Source of the DNA: Halomarinibacterium sp041392125
GTDB taxonomy: Bacteria > Bacteroidota > Bacteroidia > Flavobacteriales > Flavobacteriaceae
Direction: 5' to 3'
Assembly (NCBI GenBank): GCA_041392125.1
Contig: JAWKMR010000008.1
Coordinates: 106,820 to 170,819 of the forward strand
Length of the DNA stretch: 64,000 nt
A program made the position numbers and the translations under genes. Positions within the stretch are counted from its first letter, which is position 1. Every line of letters starts with the position of its first letter. Below the pieces are notes generated by a model. It saw nothing but the letters and a program-made list of their open reading frames with translations. It did not search any database and was not told the origin of the DNA. Positions 18,118-25,129 of this stretch are shown piece by piece.

Positions 18118-20157
18118 ATGAAAAACCTTGTTTCTTTCTTAACCCGAAATCAATCACTTATTTATAAGGTTTTTTTATATTTTCTTTCCACACTTTTAGT
18201 TATTTATCTTTTGCCAAAAGGGGGGCAGTTTAAATATAATTTTCAGAAAGGAAAGCCGTGGCAATATGAAAATTTATATGCTCCTTTTAACTTCACCATA
18301 AAAAAAGACAAAGAATTTATTGAGAAAGAAAAAGAGGAAATAAGAGCTTCCGCCGTACCCTATTTTGATTTAGAGGCCCAAGTAAAAGAGGAAGTAGTAA
18401 ATGCTTTTAAAGCAAATTTAGCTAATAGTTATAGTGATAGCCTCTATCAAACTTCCAAATTTCAGACCCAACAACTTGGAGATATTATTCTTTATGAAAT
18501 ATATTCTACAGGCTTAGTGGCAGACGACGTTTCCTATGATGATAATAGATTAGTCTATTTAAAGCGGGGCAATGAGGTGAGTGAAATTCTTTTCTCCCAG
18601 TTTTTCAAAAAGGGAAATATCGATTTGCTTATAGAAGAAAAGTCCACTGCAAATAAAGACGTTTTACCACTACTGAAAAGGCTCATTCACGACATTGCGA
18701 TAGTAAACACAAAATATAACCCAAAACGAACGGAAGCTACTATTGAAAATGCTATTGGTCAAATAAATCCCAACAAAGGAATTGTTGAAAAAGATGCTCG
18801 TATAATAGCCAAAGGCGAGGTCGTTGAAGGCGATAAATACCAAATGCTTGTTTCGCTGCGAGAGCAATTTCAATCGCAAGTGTGGAGCCAAAATAATTTT
18901 TATTGGCTGGTTTTTGGATATTCTATGCTGGTATCTTTGGTATTTATAATGCTCTTTCTTTTTCTGAAAAAATACCGCCCTGAGATTTATGCCAACAATA
19001 CTAAAGTAAGCTTCATATTTTTTAATGTGGTTATTATGGTTTTTGTTAGTACACTGGTAGTAAAATACAATGCCAATTATGTGTACATGATACCGTTATG
19101 TATTTTACCCATCATTTTGAAAAGTTTTTTTGATGCGCGCTTAGGCTTGTTTGTTCACGTGCTAACCATTCTGTTATTGGGTTTTATAGTTCCTAATAGC
19201 TTCGAGTTTATGTTTCTTCAAATTATTGCAGGAATTGTAACTATCTTAACGGTTTCTGAATTGTATAAACGCGCCAATTTATTCATCTCAGTTGGGCAAA
19301 TTACCTTTATCTACATATTGGGATATTTTGCATTTTTTATTATTCAGGAGGGGAATGTTGCGCAAATTGAACTTGAAAATTTCATCTATTTTATTATATG
19401 CGGTTTAGTGACTCTTTTTGCTTTTCCGCTAATTTACATCTATGAAAAAATATTTGGTTTAGTTTCTGAAGTATCCTTGTTAGAATTAAGTAATACTAAT
19501 TCGGCACTTTTAAAAGAACTGTCTAATAGAGCGCCCGGAACTTTTCATCATTCGTTAAATGTAGCCAATTTAGCTGAAGCAGCTGCCAATGAAATTGGTG
19601 CTAACTCTATGTTGGCGAGAGTAGGCGCTTTATATCATGACATCGGCAAAATGGTAAATCCCTCAAATTTTACTGAGAATCAGCTAAATCAAATTAATCC
19701 CCTTAATGAACTTTCACCCAAGGAGAGTGCAAAAATTATTATTGATCACGTTATTAAAGGAATTGAAATTGCACGAAAAAATAAACTTCCGGATAGAATT
19801 ATCGATTTTATTAGAACACATCACGGAACCAGTTTGGTATTTTATTTCTATAAAAAGGAAGAAGAAATGAACGCCGAAGTTCAAAAAAGGGATTTTCAGT
19901 ATCCGGGTCCAAAACCTTTCTCTAAAGAAACTGCTATATTAATGATGGCAGATAGCGTAGAAGCTGCCAGCAAAAGTTTAAAAGATCCCACCGCTGCAAA
20001 AATTGACTCATTTGTTGAAAATATTGTGAACAGTCAAATGGAAAATGGGCAATTTATTAATGCTAATATTACCTTTAAAGAAATAGAACGTATCAAGAAA
20101 GTTCTAAAGAAAAAGCTACTAAACAGTTTTCATTTGCGGGTTGAATACCCTGAATAG
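18118..20157 (+). CDS. 7TM-HD family phosphohydrolase (PgpH-like cyclic-di-AMP phosphodiesterase candidate)
   Basis: 679 residues. One membrane helix (about 14-33) is followed by an extracytoplasmic region (about 35-255), a block of about seven helices (260-450) and a cytoplasmic HD domain. The HD domain has FHHSLNVANLAEAAA (His477/478), LYHDIGKM (His507-Asp508) and RTHHGTSLVFYFY. This order is that of PgpH, which hydrolyses cyclic-di-AMP to pApA in Firmicutes. The same architecture is widespread in Bacteroidota, where the substrate is inferred. The gene stands alone and ends close to the tRNA cluster promoter. Confidence 0.9.
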   Translation: MKNLVSFLTRNQSLIYKVFLYFLSTLLVIYLLPKGGQFKYNFQKGKPWQYENLYAPFNFTIKKDKEFIEKEKEEIRASAVPYFDLEAQVKEEVVNAFKANLANSYSDSLYQTSKFQTQQLGDIILYEIYSTGLVADDVSYDDNRLVYLKRGNEVSEILFSQFFKKGNIDLLIEEKSTANKDVLPLLKRLIHDIAIVNTKYNPKRTEATIENAIGQINPNKGIVEKDARIIAKGEVVEGDKYQMLVSLREQFQSQVWSQNNFYWLVFGYSMLVSLVFIMLFLFLKKYRPEIYANNTKVSFIFFNVVIMVFVSTLVVKYNANYVYMIPLCILPIILKSFFDARLGLFVHVLTILLLGFIVPNSFEFMFLQIIAGIVTILTVSELYKRANLFISVGQITFIYILGYFAFFIIQEGNVAQIELENFIYFIICGLVTLFAFPLIYIYEKIFGLVSEVSLLELSNTNSALLKELSNRAPGTFHHSLNVANLAEAAANEIGANSMLARVGALYHDIGKMVNPSNFTENQLNQINPLNELSPKESAKIIIDHVIKGIEIARKNKLPDRIIDFIRTHHGTSLVFYFYKKEEEMNAEVQKRDFQYPGPKPFSKETAILMMADSVEAASKSLKDPTAAKIDSFVENIVNSQMENGQFINANITFKEIERIKKVLKKKLLNSFHLRVEYPE

Positions 20158-20178
20158 CTGATAACTAAAAAAAAATAT

Positions 20179-20200
20179 AAAAAACGTCTCGTTTTTTTTT
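20179..20200 (+). terminator. Short terminator after the 7TM-HD gene
   Basis: AAAAACG-tct-CGTTTTT with a run of nine T. The T tract runs straight into the -33 TTTG of the tRNA promoter. Confidence 0.6.
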
Positions 20201-20229
20201 GTGTTATTGTGTAGATACATTTACATTTG
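20198..20229 (+). promoter_or_regulatory. Promoter of the tRNA-Ser/Pro/Arg cluster
   Basis: TTTG at 20198-20201, a 20-base spacer and TACATTTG at 20222-20229 match the Bacteroidota consensus with one extra spacer base. Transcription should start near 20236, about 27 bases before tRNA-Ser. Confidence 0.7.
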
Positions 20230-20262
20230 CATCCGCATTGAAAAATGTGGGTTCATTGATTT

Positions 20263-20346
20263 GGAGAGGTGCCAGAGTGGTAATGGAGCAGATTGCTAAT
20301 CTGTCAACGGGAAACCGTTGCCAGGGTTCGAGTCCCTGTCTCTCCG
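20263..20346 (+). tRNA. tRNA-Ser (anticodon GCT)
   Basis: The acceptor GGAGAGG pairs with TCTCTCC (one G-T pair), and the discriminator is G. The anticodon stem GCAGA/TCTGT holds the loop TTGCTAA, giving GCT, which reads AGC/AGU serine codons. A long variable arm (CAACGGGAAACCGTTG) confirms a class II tRNA, and the T arm reads CAGGGTTCGAGTCCCTG. CCA is not encoded. Confidence 0.96.
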
Positions 20347-20380
20347 CAAACAATTTGTGAAAATACAGCAATGTTATTCA

Positions 20381-20455
20381 CGGGGTGTAGCGTAGCCCGG
20401 TTATCGCGCCTGCTTTGGGAGCAGGAGGTCGCAGGTTCGAATCCTGCCACCCCGA
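20381..20455 (+). tRNA. tRNA-Pro (anticodon TGG)
   Basis: The acceptor CGGGGTG pairs with CACCCCG and the discriminator is A. The anticodon stem CCTGC/GCAGG holds TTTGGGA, giving TGG for proline CCA/CCN codons. The T arm reads GCAGGTTCGAATCCTGC. CCA is not encoded. Confidence 0.96.
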
Positions 20456-20458
20456 CAA

Positions 20459-20486
20459 AACCGGACTTTTAAAGTTCGGTTTTTTT
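20459..20486 (+). terminator. Terminator-like hairpin between tRNA-Pro and tRNA-Arg
   Basis: AACCGGACTTT pairs with AAAGTTCGGTT (one G-T pair), followed by a run of T. Only 11 bases separate its T tract from tRNA-Arg, so either read-through or processing must supply tRNA-Arg. Confidence 0.7.
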
Positions 20487-20497
20487 ATTTACGCAAA

Positions 20498-20571
20498 GGT
20501 CGCGTAGCTCAGCTGGATAGAGCATCTGCCTTCTAAGCAGACGGTCACAGGTTCGAATCCTGTCGCGATCA
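20498..20571 (+). tRNA. tRNA-Arg (anticodon TCT)
   Basis: The acceptor GGTCGCG pairs with CGCGATC (one G-T pair) and the discriminator is A. The anticodon stem TCTGC/GCAGA holds CTTCTAA, giving TCT for AGA/AGG arginine codons. The T arm reads ACAGGTTCGAATCCTGT. CCA is not encoded. Confidence 0.96.
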
Positions 20572-20590
20572 CGAATAAATAGTTTAATAA

Positions 20591-20623
20591 AAAAAAACGC
20601 CAAGCTCGCTTGAGCGTTTTTTT
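20591..20623 (+). terminator. Terminator of the tRNA cluster
   Basis: AAACGC pairs with GCGTTT around an inner AAGC-tc-GCTT stem, followed by a T tract. It forms the start of repeat copy 1. Confidence 0.8.
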
Positions 20624-20668
20624 GTTTAAACTATTTTCAAAACGGAACGTTTTTAGGAAATTTAATCC
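20601..20668 (+). repeat. 68-bp direct repeat, copy 1
   Basis: Begins CAAGCTCGCTTGAGCG and ends TTTAGGAAATTTAATCC. It matches the copy at 20701-20768 at 65 of 68 positions, offset by exactly 100 bases. It contains the downstream half of the tRNA terminator hairpin. No open reading frame is evident in it. Confidence 0.95.
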
Positions 20669-20700
20669 TTCTTAAACTACTCATCTCTTCTTCAAGATAC

Positions 20701-20768
20701 CAAGCTCGCTTGAGCGTTTTTTTGTTTAAACTATTTTCAAAGCGGAAGGCTTTTAGGAAATTTAATCC
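20701..20768 (+). repeat. 68-bp direct repeat, copy 2 (broken terminator)
   Basis: Differs from copy 1 at three positions (42, 48 and 50 of the unit). The preceding bases are GATAC where copy 1 has AAACGC, so only the inner AAGC/GCTT stem is kept and the outer terminator stem is lost. The 32 bases between the copies (20669-20700) show no relation to the tRNA genes. Confidence 0.93.
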
Positions 20769-20811
20769 ACGGTTAGGAGTTTTTCAGTCTAAAATAAAAA
20801 ACGTAGCCATT

Positions 20812-21975
20812 TTATACCTTTTCACATTTCAGTACGACTTTTTCTTTGTTTTCTAAAGTCGTAAAAAACAAGTAGGTTTCTCCACCCTCAAGGATTTTCC
20901 ATTTTTTTCGGAGTTGCGCCACTGTTTCGGGGAAGTTTCGGATGCTAATATTGGCCTTCCTTTTTAAAAATGGCTTCATTTCTGATTTTGAATAGGGTAG
21001 AACATCCAAAATTTTAAATACTCGCCCGGGAAATTCGATATAGGAGTTGTTAGTAAATAGATGGCTGTGTTCAGCAAGTTTTGGAAGATTAAAAGCTTCA
21101 GAAAGTGCTGCAAATCCACCCGATTTCATGATGGCGGCATTGGGTTCAAACAAATAGGAAAGCGGTTTACTGAAAGTGCAACAAGTATTTTTCTTCCAAT
21201 AAAAATTGAATGTTTCAGTCGTTTCCTTTAAAAAATTGATGGTCCTTATTTGGATAGCTTCTACTGTATTTTTTGAAAGTATCCAAAGCAATTCTTTTAC
21301 TTCATTTTGAACCGCTACAATATGTATTTCAGAAACATGGGATAATTCTCTTAAACCTACTGAAACATCAAGCATGGGTGCAGTTTTCACAAGCAACATA
21401 TCGCAATGAGCCAATAAATATTCTTGATATTCCACTAAATTAGGTTCGCAGTCATTCAAAAAGTACACTTTTCCTTTAGTGGCATGGCGGCGCGAGGGGT
21501 CTACATAGATTACATCATATTGTTGGTTTTGAATTCCATGGATACCATCCTCTGAAAAAAAAGAGACATTCCCTTTACCCAACTGCTCAAAGTTATGTTT
21601 TGCAATGGCAGACAGTGAACTATTTTGTTCAAAATGATGAACCACATTAAATTTTTCTGAAAGAAAATAAGTATCTACTCCAAAGCCGCCGGTAATATCG
21701 GCCAAGCTTTTTCCAAGTACCAAAGTAGCTTTATATTGTGCAGCAATTTCAGATGAGGTTTGCTCTATGTTAACTTTAGGAGGGTAATAAATATTTTTAG
21801 TACTAAACCAAGTGGGCAGTTTTTCTTTGCCTTTTTGTTGCCCTTCTATTTGCTGAAGTAATTCTTGTACGGATATTTCTTTCCAAGGAGAACCCTTAAG
21901 TGCAAGCTTGGTAACACTGCCTGTAAATTCTGAAATGAATTTTTGAACTTCCGGCCGTAAAAGTGCTTTGTTCAT
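20812..21975 (-). CDS. Class I SAM-dependent methyltransferase with THUMP-like domain
   Basis: 387 residues. The central SAM-binding motif is KSLADITGGFGVDTYFLSEKF, followed by the acidic residue that binds the ribose (VVHHFEQNSSL). The putative catalytic loop is VIYVDPSRRHATKGKV, with a DPxRR motif typical of this Bacteroidota group. The C-terminal part (about 300-387, FPGRVFKILDVLPYSKSEMKPFLKRKANISIRNFP) resembles the THUMP-like/ferredoxin-like RNA-binding domain. It probably methylates RNA; the target is unknown. It follows the DUF4159 gene by nine bases in the same unit. Confidence 0.85.
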   Translation of the reverse strand: MNKALLRPEVQKFISEFTGSVTKLALKGSPWKEISVQELLQQIEGQQKGKEKLPTWFSTKNIYYPPKVNIEQTSSEIAAQYKATLVLGKSLADITGGFGVDTYFLSEKFNVVHHFEQNSSLSAIAKHNFEQLGKGNVSFFSEDGIHGIQNQQYDVIYVDPSRRHATKGKVYFLNDCEPNLVEYQEYLLAHCDMLLVKTAPMLDVSVGLRELSHVSEIHIVAVQNEVKELLWILSKNTVEAIQIRTINFLKETTETFNFYWKKNTCCTFSKPLSYLFEPNAAIMKSGGFAALSEAFNLPKLAEHSHLFTNNSYIEFPGRVFKILDVLPYSKSEMKPFLKRKANISIRNFPETVAQLRKKWKILEGGETYLFFTTLENKEKVVLKCEKV

Positions 21976-21984
21976 GGCATCTAT

Positions 21985-22626
21985 TTAATGCTCAAAGACG
22001 TACTGAATAATATTAGCTCCCATTTGTAATGCTTTAAGACGTACTTCGGCAGGATCGTTATGCACTTCCGGGTTTTCCCAACCATCCCCTAAATCACTTT
22101 CAAAAGTATAGAGTAATACAAGCCTCCCGCTAATGGTAATACCAAAGGCTTGTGGCTTGCCATTATCATGTTCATGGATTTTTGGTAAACCTTTCGAAAA
22201 TTTAAATTTTTGATTAAATATAGGGTGATCTCCGGGAAGTTCTTTTAGATCTTCATTAGGAAATAATTTCGCCAGTTCCTTTCGGATGTATTGATCCATC
22301 CCATAGTTATCGTCAATATGAAGAAATCCGCCACTTAGTAAATAATCACGAAGATTTTCAACTTCCTCATTGCTAAAAAAAACGTTCCCATGACCCGTCA
22401 TATGAATAAAAGGGTAATTATAGAGTTCGGTCTCTAAAAGGGATACTGTCTGAGGTTTTTCGTTTAAAGTAGTATGGATTTGTTGATTACAAAATTTAAT
22501 AAGATTGGGTAACGATGTTGGGTTACTATACCAATCACCGCCGCCATTGTATTTAAGCACAGCCAATTCCTGCGCACAAACATTTTTAAAAGTAAAAAAG
22601 AGAAAAAATATAAATAACCATCTCAT
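21985..22626 (-). CDS. Exported DUF4159 domain protein
   Basis: 213 residues with a signal peptide (RWLFIFFLFFTFKNVCAQ). The rest is a DUF4159 domain: LAVLKYNGGGDWYSNPTSLPNL, YPFIHMTGHGNVFFS, LRDYLLSGGFLHIDDNYGMDQYIRKEL and LGDGWENPEVHNDP. The fold is related to glutamine-amidotransferase-like/ThuA proteins that keep no catalytic triad, and the function is unknown. It lies in a leftward unit behind the 57-codon gene and ahead of the methyltransferase. A TATTTTTG box five bases before its ATG could be an internal promoter giving a nearly leaderless transcript. Confidence 0.88.
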   Translation of the reverse strand: MRWLFIFFLFFTFKNVCAQELAVLKYNGGGDWYSNPTSLPNLIKFCNQQIHTTLNEKPQTVSLLETELYNYPFIHMTGHGNVFFSNEEVENLRDYLLSGGFLHIDDNYGMDQYIRKELAKLFPNEDLKELPGDHPIFNQKFKFSKGLPKIHEHDNGKPQAFGITISGRLVLLYTFESDLGDGWENPEVHNDPAEVRLKALQMGANIIQYVFEH

Positions 22627-22670
22627 GCCTCAAAAATAACAAAATTGAAATGGCTTAGGATAGACTTTTA

Positions 22671-22844
22671 CTAAATTTTATCCATCATCTCACCAAACAG
22701 TGGATAGGCAAAAAGTTTCCAATCTTTTGTTATCCTTCTTGATCTTTCTCGCTGCATTGGGGAAAGAAATTTTAAAGGGGCTTCTTCAATGGGTGGAAGT
22801 GCCGTTTGTGAACTTTTTCGGGGGCTAACTTTTATAGCATTCAT
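22671..22844 (-). CDS. Small uncharacterised protein, 57 residues
   Basis: An intact frame from ATG (22842-22844) to TAG (22671-22673). It begins MNAIKVSPRKSSQTALPPIE; the second half is basic then aromatic, with QRERSRRITKDWKLFAYPLF, and ends GEMMDKI. It has no signal peptide or membrane segment and is rich in Arg and Lys (net positive). I do not recognise it. Support comes from the strong promoter (22894-22924) and palindrome just upstream and from its position as first gene of the DUF4159/methyltransferase unit, 44 bases ahead of the next start. It might be a small nucleic-acid-binding or regulatory protein; that is inference. Confidence 0.6.
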   Translation of the reverse strand: MNAIKVSPRKSSQTALPPIEEAPLKFLSPMQRERSRRITKDWKLFAYPLFGEMMDKI

Positions 22845-22893
22845 AGCACAGTAAGTAGGTTAACTAACTAATTAAGCTTTGATTTGGTGCCCG

Positions 22894-22924
22894 AAAGATA
22901 TAAAATATCGATTAAATACCAAAT
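22894..22924 (-). promoter_or_regulatory. Promoter of the small-gene/DUF4159/methyltransferase unit
   Basis: On the minus strand TTTG (22921-22924), exactly 19 bases, then TATCTTTC (22894-22901). This is the Bacteroidota consensus with one mismatch (last base C). The transcript should start near 22887, about 43 bases before the small gene. Confidence 0.7.
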
Positions 22925-22935
22925 TTAATCGATAA
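22907..22935. promoter_or_regulatory. Perfect 12-5-12 palindrome over the promoter (operator candidate)
   Basis: TATCGATTAAAT, spacer ACCAA, ATTTAATCGATA: twelve of twelve bases pair. It covers most of the spacer and the -33 box of the promoter at 22894-22924, the usual place for a repressor site. As a terminator for rsmE it would be poor, because neither side has a proper T tract and the stem is AT-rich. Confidence 0.7.
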
Positions 22936-22959
22936 AAAACACTTTTTTTAATCTTAAAG

Positions 22960-23673
22960 TTACTTCAAATTAATATTATAAACAGTAGAACACGCTACAA
23001 CAGCAGCAGTTTCGGTACGCAAACGGCTTTCACCTAGCCCAATAGGAATAAAATCGTTTTTTTTTACAAATTCAATTTCTTTGTAGGAAAAATCACCTTC
23101 CGGACCTATAAGAATTACGGAAGACTCTGCAGGGCTGCAGGCATTTTTAAGAAGAATCTTTTCAGAATTTTCGCAATGTGCTATATATTTTTTAGAGTTT
23201 GTGGTCAACTGAAGTTTAGTAAATTCTGCAAAGGAAGTTAACGGATGTAAGGTTGGTTTGTACATTTTAAGCGATTGTTTCATAGCGCTTTCAATGATTT
23301 TTTCAAATCGATCTAGTTTTACTACTTTACGTTCACTATGATCGCATATAATAGGGGTAATTTCTGTGACACCTATTTCAGTGGCTTTTTCTAAAAACCA
23401 TTCAAAACGATCATTATTTTTAGTGGGAGCTACCGCCAAGTGCAATTGGTATGGGAGCGCTGCTTCTTTTTTATATGCTGTAATTTTTGCCACACATTGT
23501 TTGTGGTTAACTTCAATTAAAGTAGCTGAAAATACACCACCCTTTCCGTTGGTAATCGTTATAGTATCTCCCGAATGATACCGCAAAACTTTATGAAGAT
23601 GACGACTTTCATCCGAGTCAAAAATGACACTTTCGGAGGATTCTGTAAGATTATTTTGGTAGAATAAGTTCAT
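22960..23673 (-). CDS. rsmE: 16S rRNA (uracil-1498-N3)-methyltransferase
   Basis: 237 residues. The N-terminal PUA-like domain has ESRHLHKVLRYHSGDTITITNGKGG. The SPOUT domain has EWFLEKATEIGVTEITPIICDHSERKV, then the knot motifs VILIGPEGDFSYKEIEF and GLGESRLRTETAAVVACS. It methylates U1498 of 16S rRNA in the 30S subunit. It is the last gene of the tight unit tsaD, tfoX-like, rsmE, with three-base gaps. Confidence 0.96.
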   Translation of the reverse strand: MNLFYQNNLTESSESVIFDSDESRHLHKVLRYHSGDTITITNGKGGVFSATLIEVNHKQCVAKITAYKKEAALPYQLHLAVAPTKNNDRFEWFLEKATEIGVTEITPIICDHSERKVVKLDRFEKIIESAMKQSLKMYKPTLHPLTSFAEFTKLQLTTNSKKYIAHCENSEKILLKNACSPAESSVILIGPEGDFSYKEIEFVKKNDFIPIGLGESRLRTETAAVVACSTVYNINLK

Positions 23674-23676
23674 GTA

Positions 23677-24006
23677 TTATTGGCTCTTACTTTTGGCATG
23701 AGCAACCCCAATCTCTATCCAATGTTGTAATTTCTCTTCGGTATCAAAACCCTTTTCGGTCACAAAAATAAATTCCTTCATCGGCTTCCCTGTAAAATTC
23801 ATAGGACCAACATATTCCATAGCCAACGAGGCAGCCATTTTTTCAGAAGGCACCCGCACCATAAGCCTTTCTTTGGTTTCGCCTACACACATTTTTCCTT
23901 TATAAAGAAAACAAGTGCCCCCAAACATGCGCTTTTCAACAATATCATTCTGCCAAGGCTTTAAGGCCATTCGTATTCGTTTTAGGATTTCTTCGGTATG
24001 GGGCAT
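23677..24006 (-). CDS. TfoX/Sxy N-terminal domain family protein
   Basis: 109 residues. The motifs KRMFGGTCFLYKGKMCVGETKERLMVRV and MNFTGKPMKEFIFV are those of the TfoX N-terminal domain family. In gammaproteobacteria TfoX controls competence; in Bacteroidota the stand-alone domain has no known role. No competence genes are adjacent. It is packed between tsaD and rsmE. Confidence 0.88.
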   Translation of the reverse strand: MPHTEEILKRIRMALKPWQNDIVEKRMFGGTCFLYKGKMCVGETKERLMVRVPSEKMAASLAMEYVGPMNFTGKPMKEFIFVTEKGFDTEEKLQHWIEIGVAHAKSKSQ

Positions 24007-24009
24007 GAC

Positions 24010-25029
24010 TTAAAATTTCATTCTTGCTTTCGCGACCGTATTTTTTTCAGAAAATTCATGTTTTTTGAATTTCAATTCGCCCACCATAGCAATCATCGCT
24101 GCATTGTCGGTACAATATTCAAATCTAGGTACATATGTTTTCCATCCATATAGGGTTTCAGCTTCTTTTAATGCATTGCGAATACCACTATTTGCCGAGA
24201 CACCACCTCCAATGGCAATTTCTTTAATTCCGGTAATTGCCACGGCATTTTTCAGTTTATCCATTAAATAATCAACAATAGTAAACTGAATACTGGCACA
24301 GATATCTTCTATATTTTCTGAAATAAAATTTGGGTTTTGTTTTGTTTCGCGCTCAACAAAATACAAAACCGCCGTTTTTAACCCACTAAAACTAAACTCT
24401 AAATCACCTACTTTAGGTTTTGTAAATGAATATGCCATAGGATTTCCTTTTTGCGCATATTTATCAATTAGCGGTCCACCCGGGTAGGGAAGTCCTAAAA
24501 TTTTAGCCGACTTATCGAAGGCCTCACCCACGGCATCATCTATGGTTTCTCCCAAAATCTCCATATCAAAATAATCGTTCACCTTTACAATTTGGGTATG
24601 TCCGCCACTAATGGTAAGAGCAATAAAAGGAAAGGAGGGGGCAGTTTGCTCTTCTGCTATAATAAAATGCGCCAAAATATGAGCCTGCATATGGTTAACG
24701 GCTATTAGTGGAATTTGCAAACCCATCGCTAAAGACTTTGAAAATGAGGAGCCTACAAGTAAAGAACCCATTAAACCCGGGCCTTGTGTAAAGGCTATGG
24801 CACTTAGCTGTTTTTTGTCGATATTTGCTTTGCGCAATGCTTGGTGTACCACAGGTACAATATTTTGTTGATGGGCACGTGAAGCTAATTCTGGAACCAC
24901 ACCTCCATATTCTTCATGTATTTTTTGCCCTGCTACAACATTAGAAAGTACCACTCCGTTATGGATAACGGCAGCAGCAGTGTCATCGCAGGAAGATTCA
25001 ATGCCAAGAATATAGGTATTGTTTTTCAT
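24010..25029 (-). CDS. tsaD: tRNA threonylcarbamoyladenosine biosynthesis protein TsaD
   Basis: 339 residues. Signature motifs are ILGIESSCDDTAAAV at the start, metal-binding His113 and His117 in VNHMQAHILAHF, the nucleotide-binding GGHTQIVKV, and a late CTDNAAMIA with an aspartate ligand. It transfers the threonylcarbamoyl group to A37 of tRNAs reading ANN codons, with TsaB, TsaE and TsaC, none of which are here. It starts the leftward unit and is divergent from tamB. Confidence 0.97.
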   Translation of the reverse strand: MKNNTYILGIESSCDDTAAAVIHNGVVLSNVVAGQKIHEEYGGVVPELASRAHQQNIVPVVHQALRKANIDKKQLSAIAFTQGPGLMGSLLVGSSFSKSLAMGLQIPLIAVNHMQAHILAHFIIAEEQTAPSFPFIALTISGGHTQIVKVNDYFDMEILGETIDDAVGEAFDKSAKILGLPYPGGPLIDKYAQKGNPMAYSFTKPKVGDLEFSFSGLKTAVLYFVERETKQNPNFISENIEDICASIQFTIVDYLMDKLKNAVAITGIKEIAIGGGVSANSGIRNALKEAETLYGWKTYVPRFEYCTDNAAMIAMVGELKFKKHEFSEKNTVAKARMKF

Positions 25030-25129
25030 TATAATTTAGGCACATTTGTTGGGTGTAAAATTAAAACATTAAAGGGTTATCAAAAAACTTCTTAAAATAA
25101 TTAAACGCATTATATGGATTCTCCTGGCA

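Noticed and set aside
20572..20811. Integrated element attachment site next to tRNA-Arg
   Set aside because: The repeat starts 30 bases after the tRNA and does not copy the tRNA 3' end, and no integrase is present.
22907..22935. Palindrome as the rsmE terminator
   Set aside because: The stem is AT-rich and no T tract follows it on the minus strand, while it covers a good promoter; operator is the better reading.
23677..24006. TfoX-like gene as evidence of natural competence
   Set aside because: Only the N-terminal domain is present and no com genes are near; such stand-alone proteins are common in Bacteroidota.
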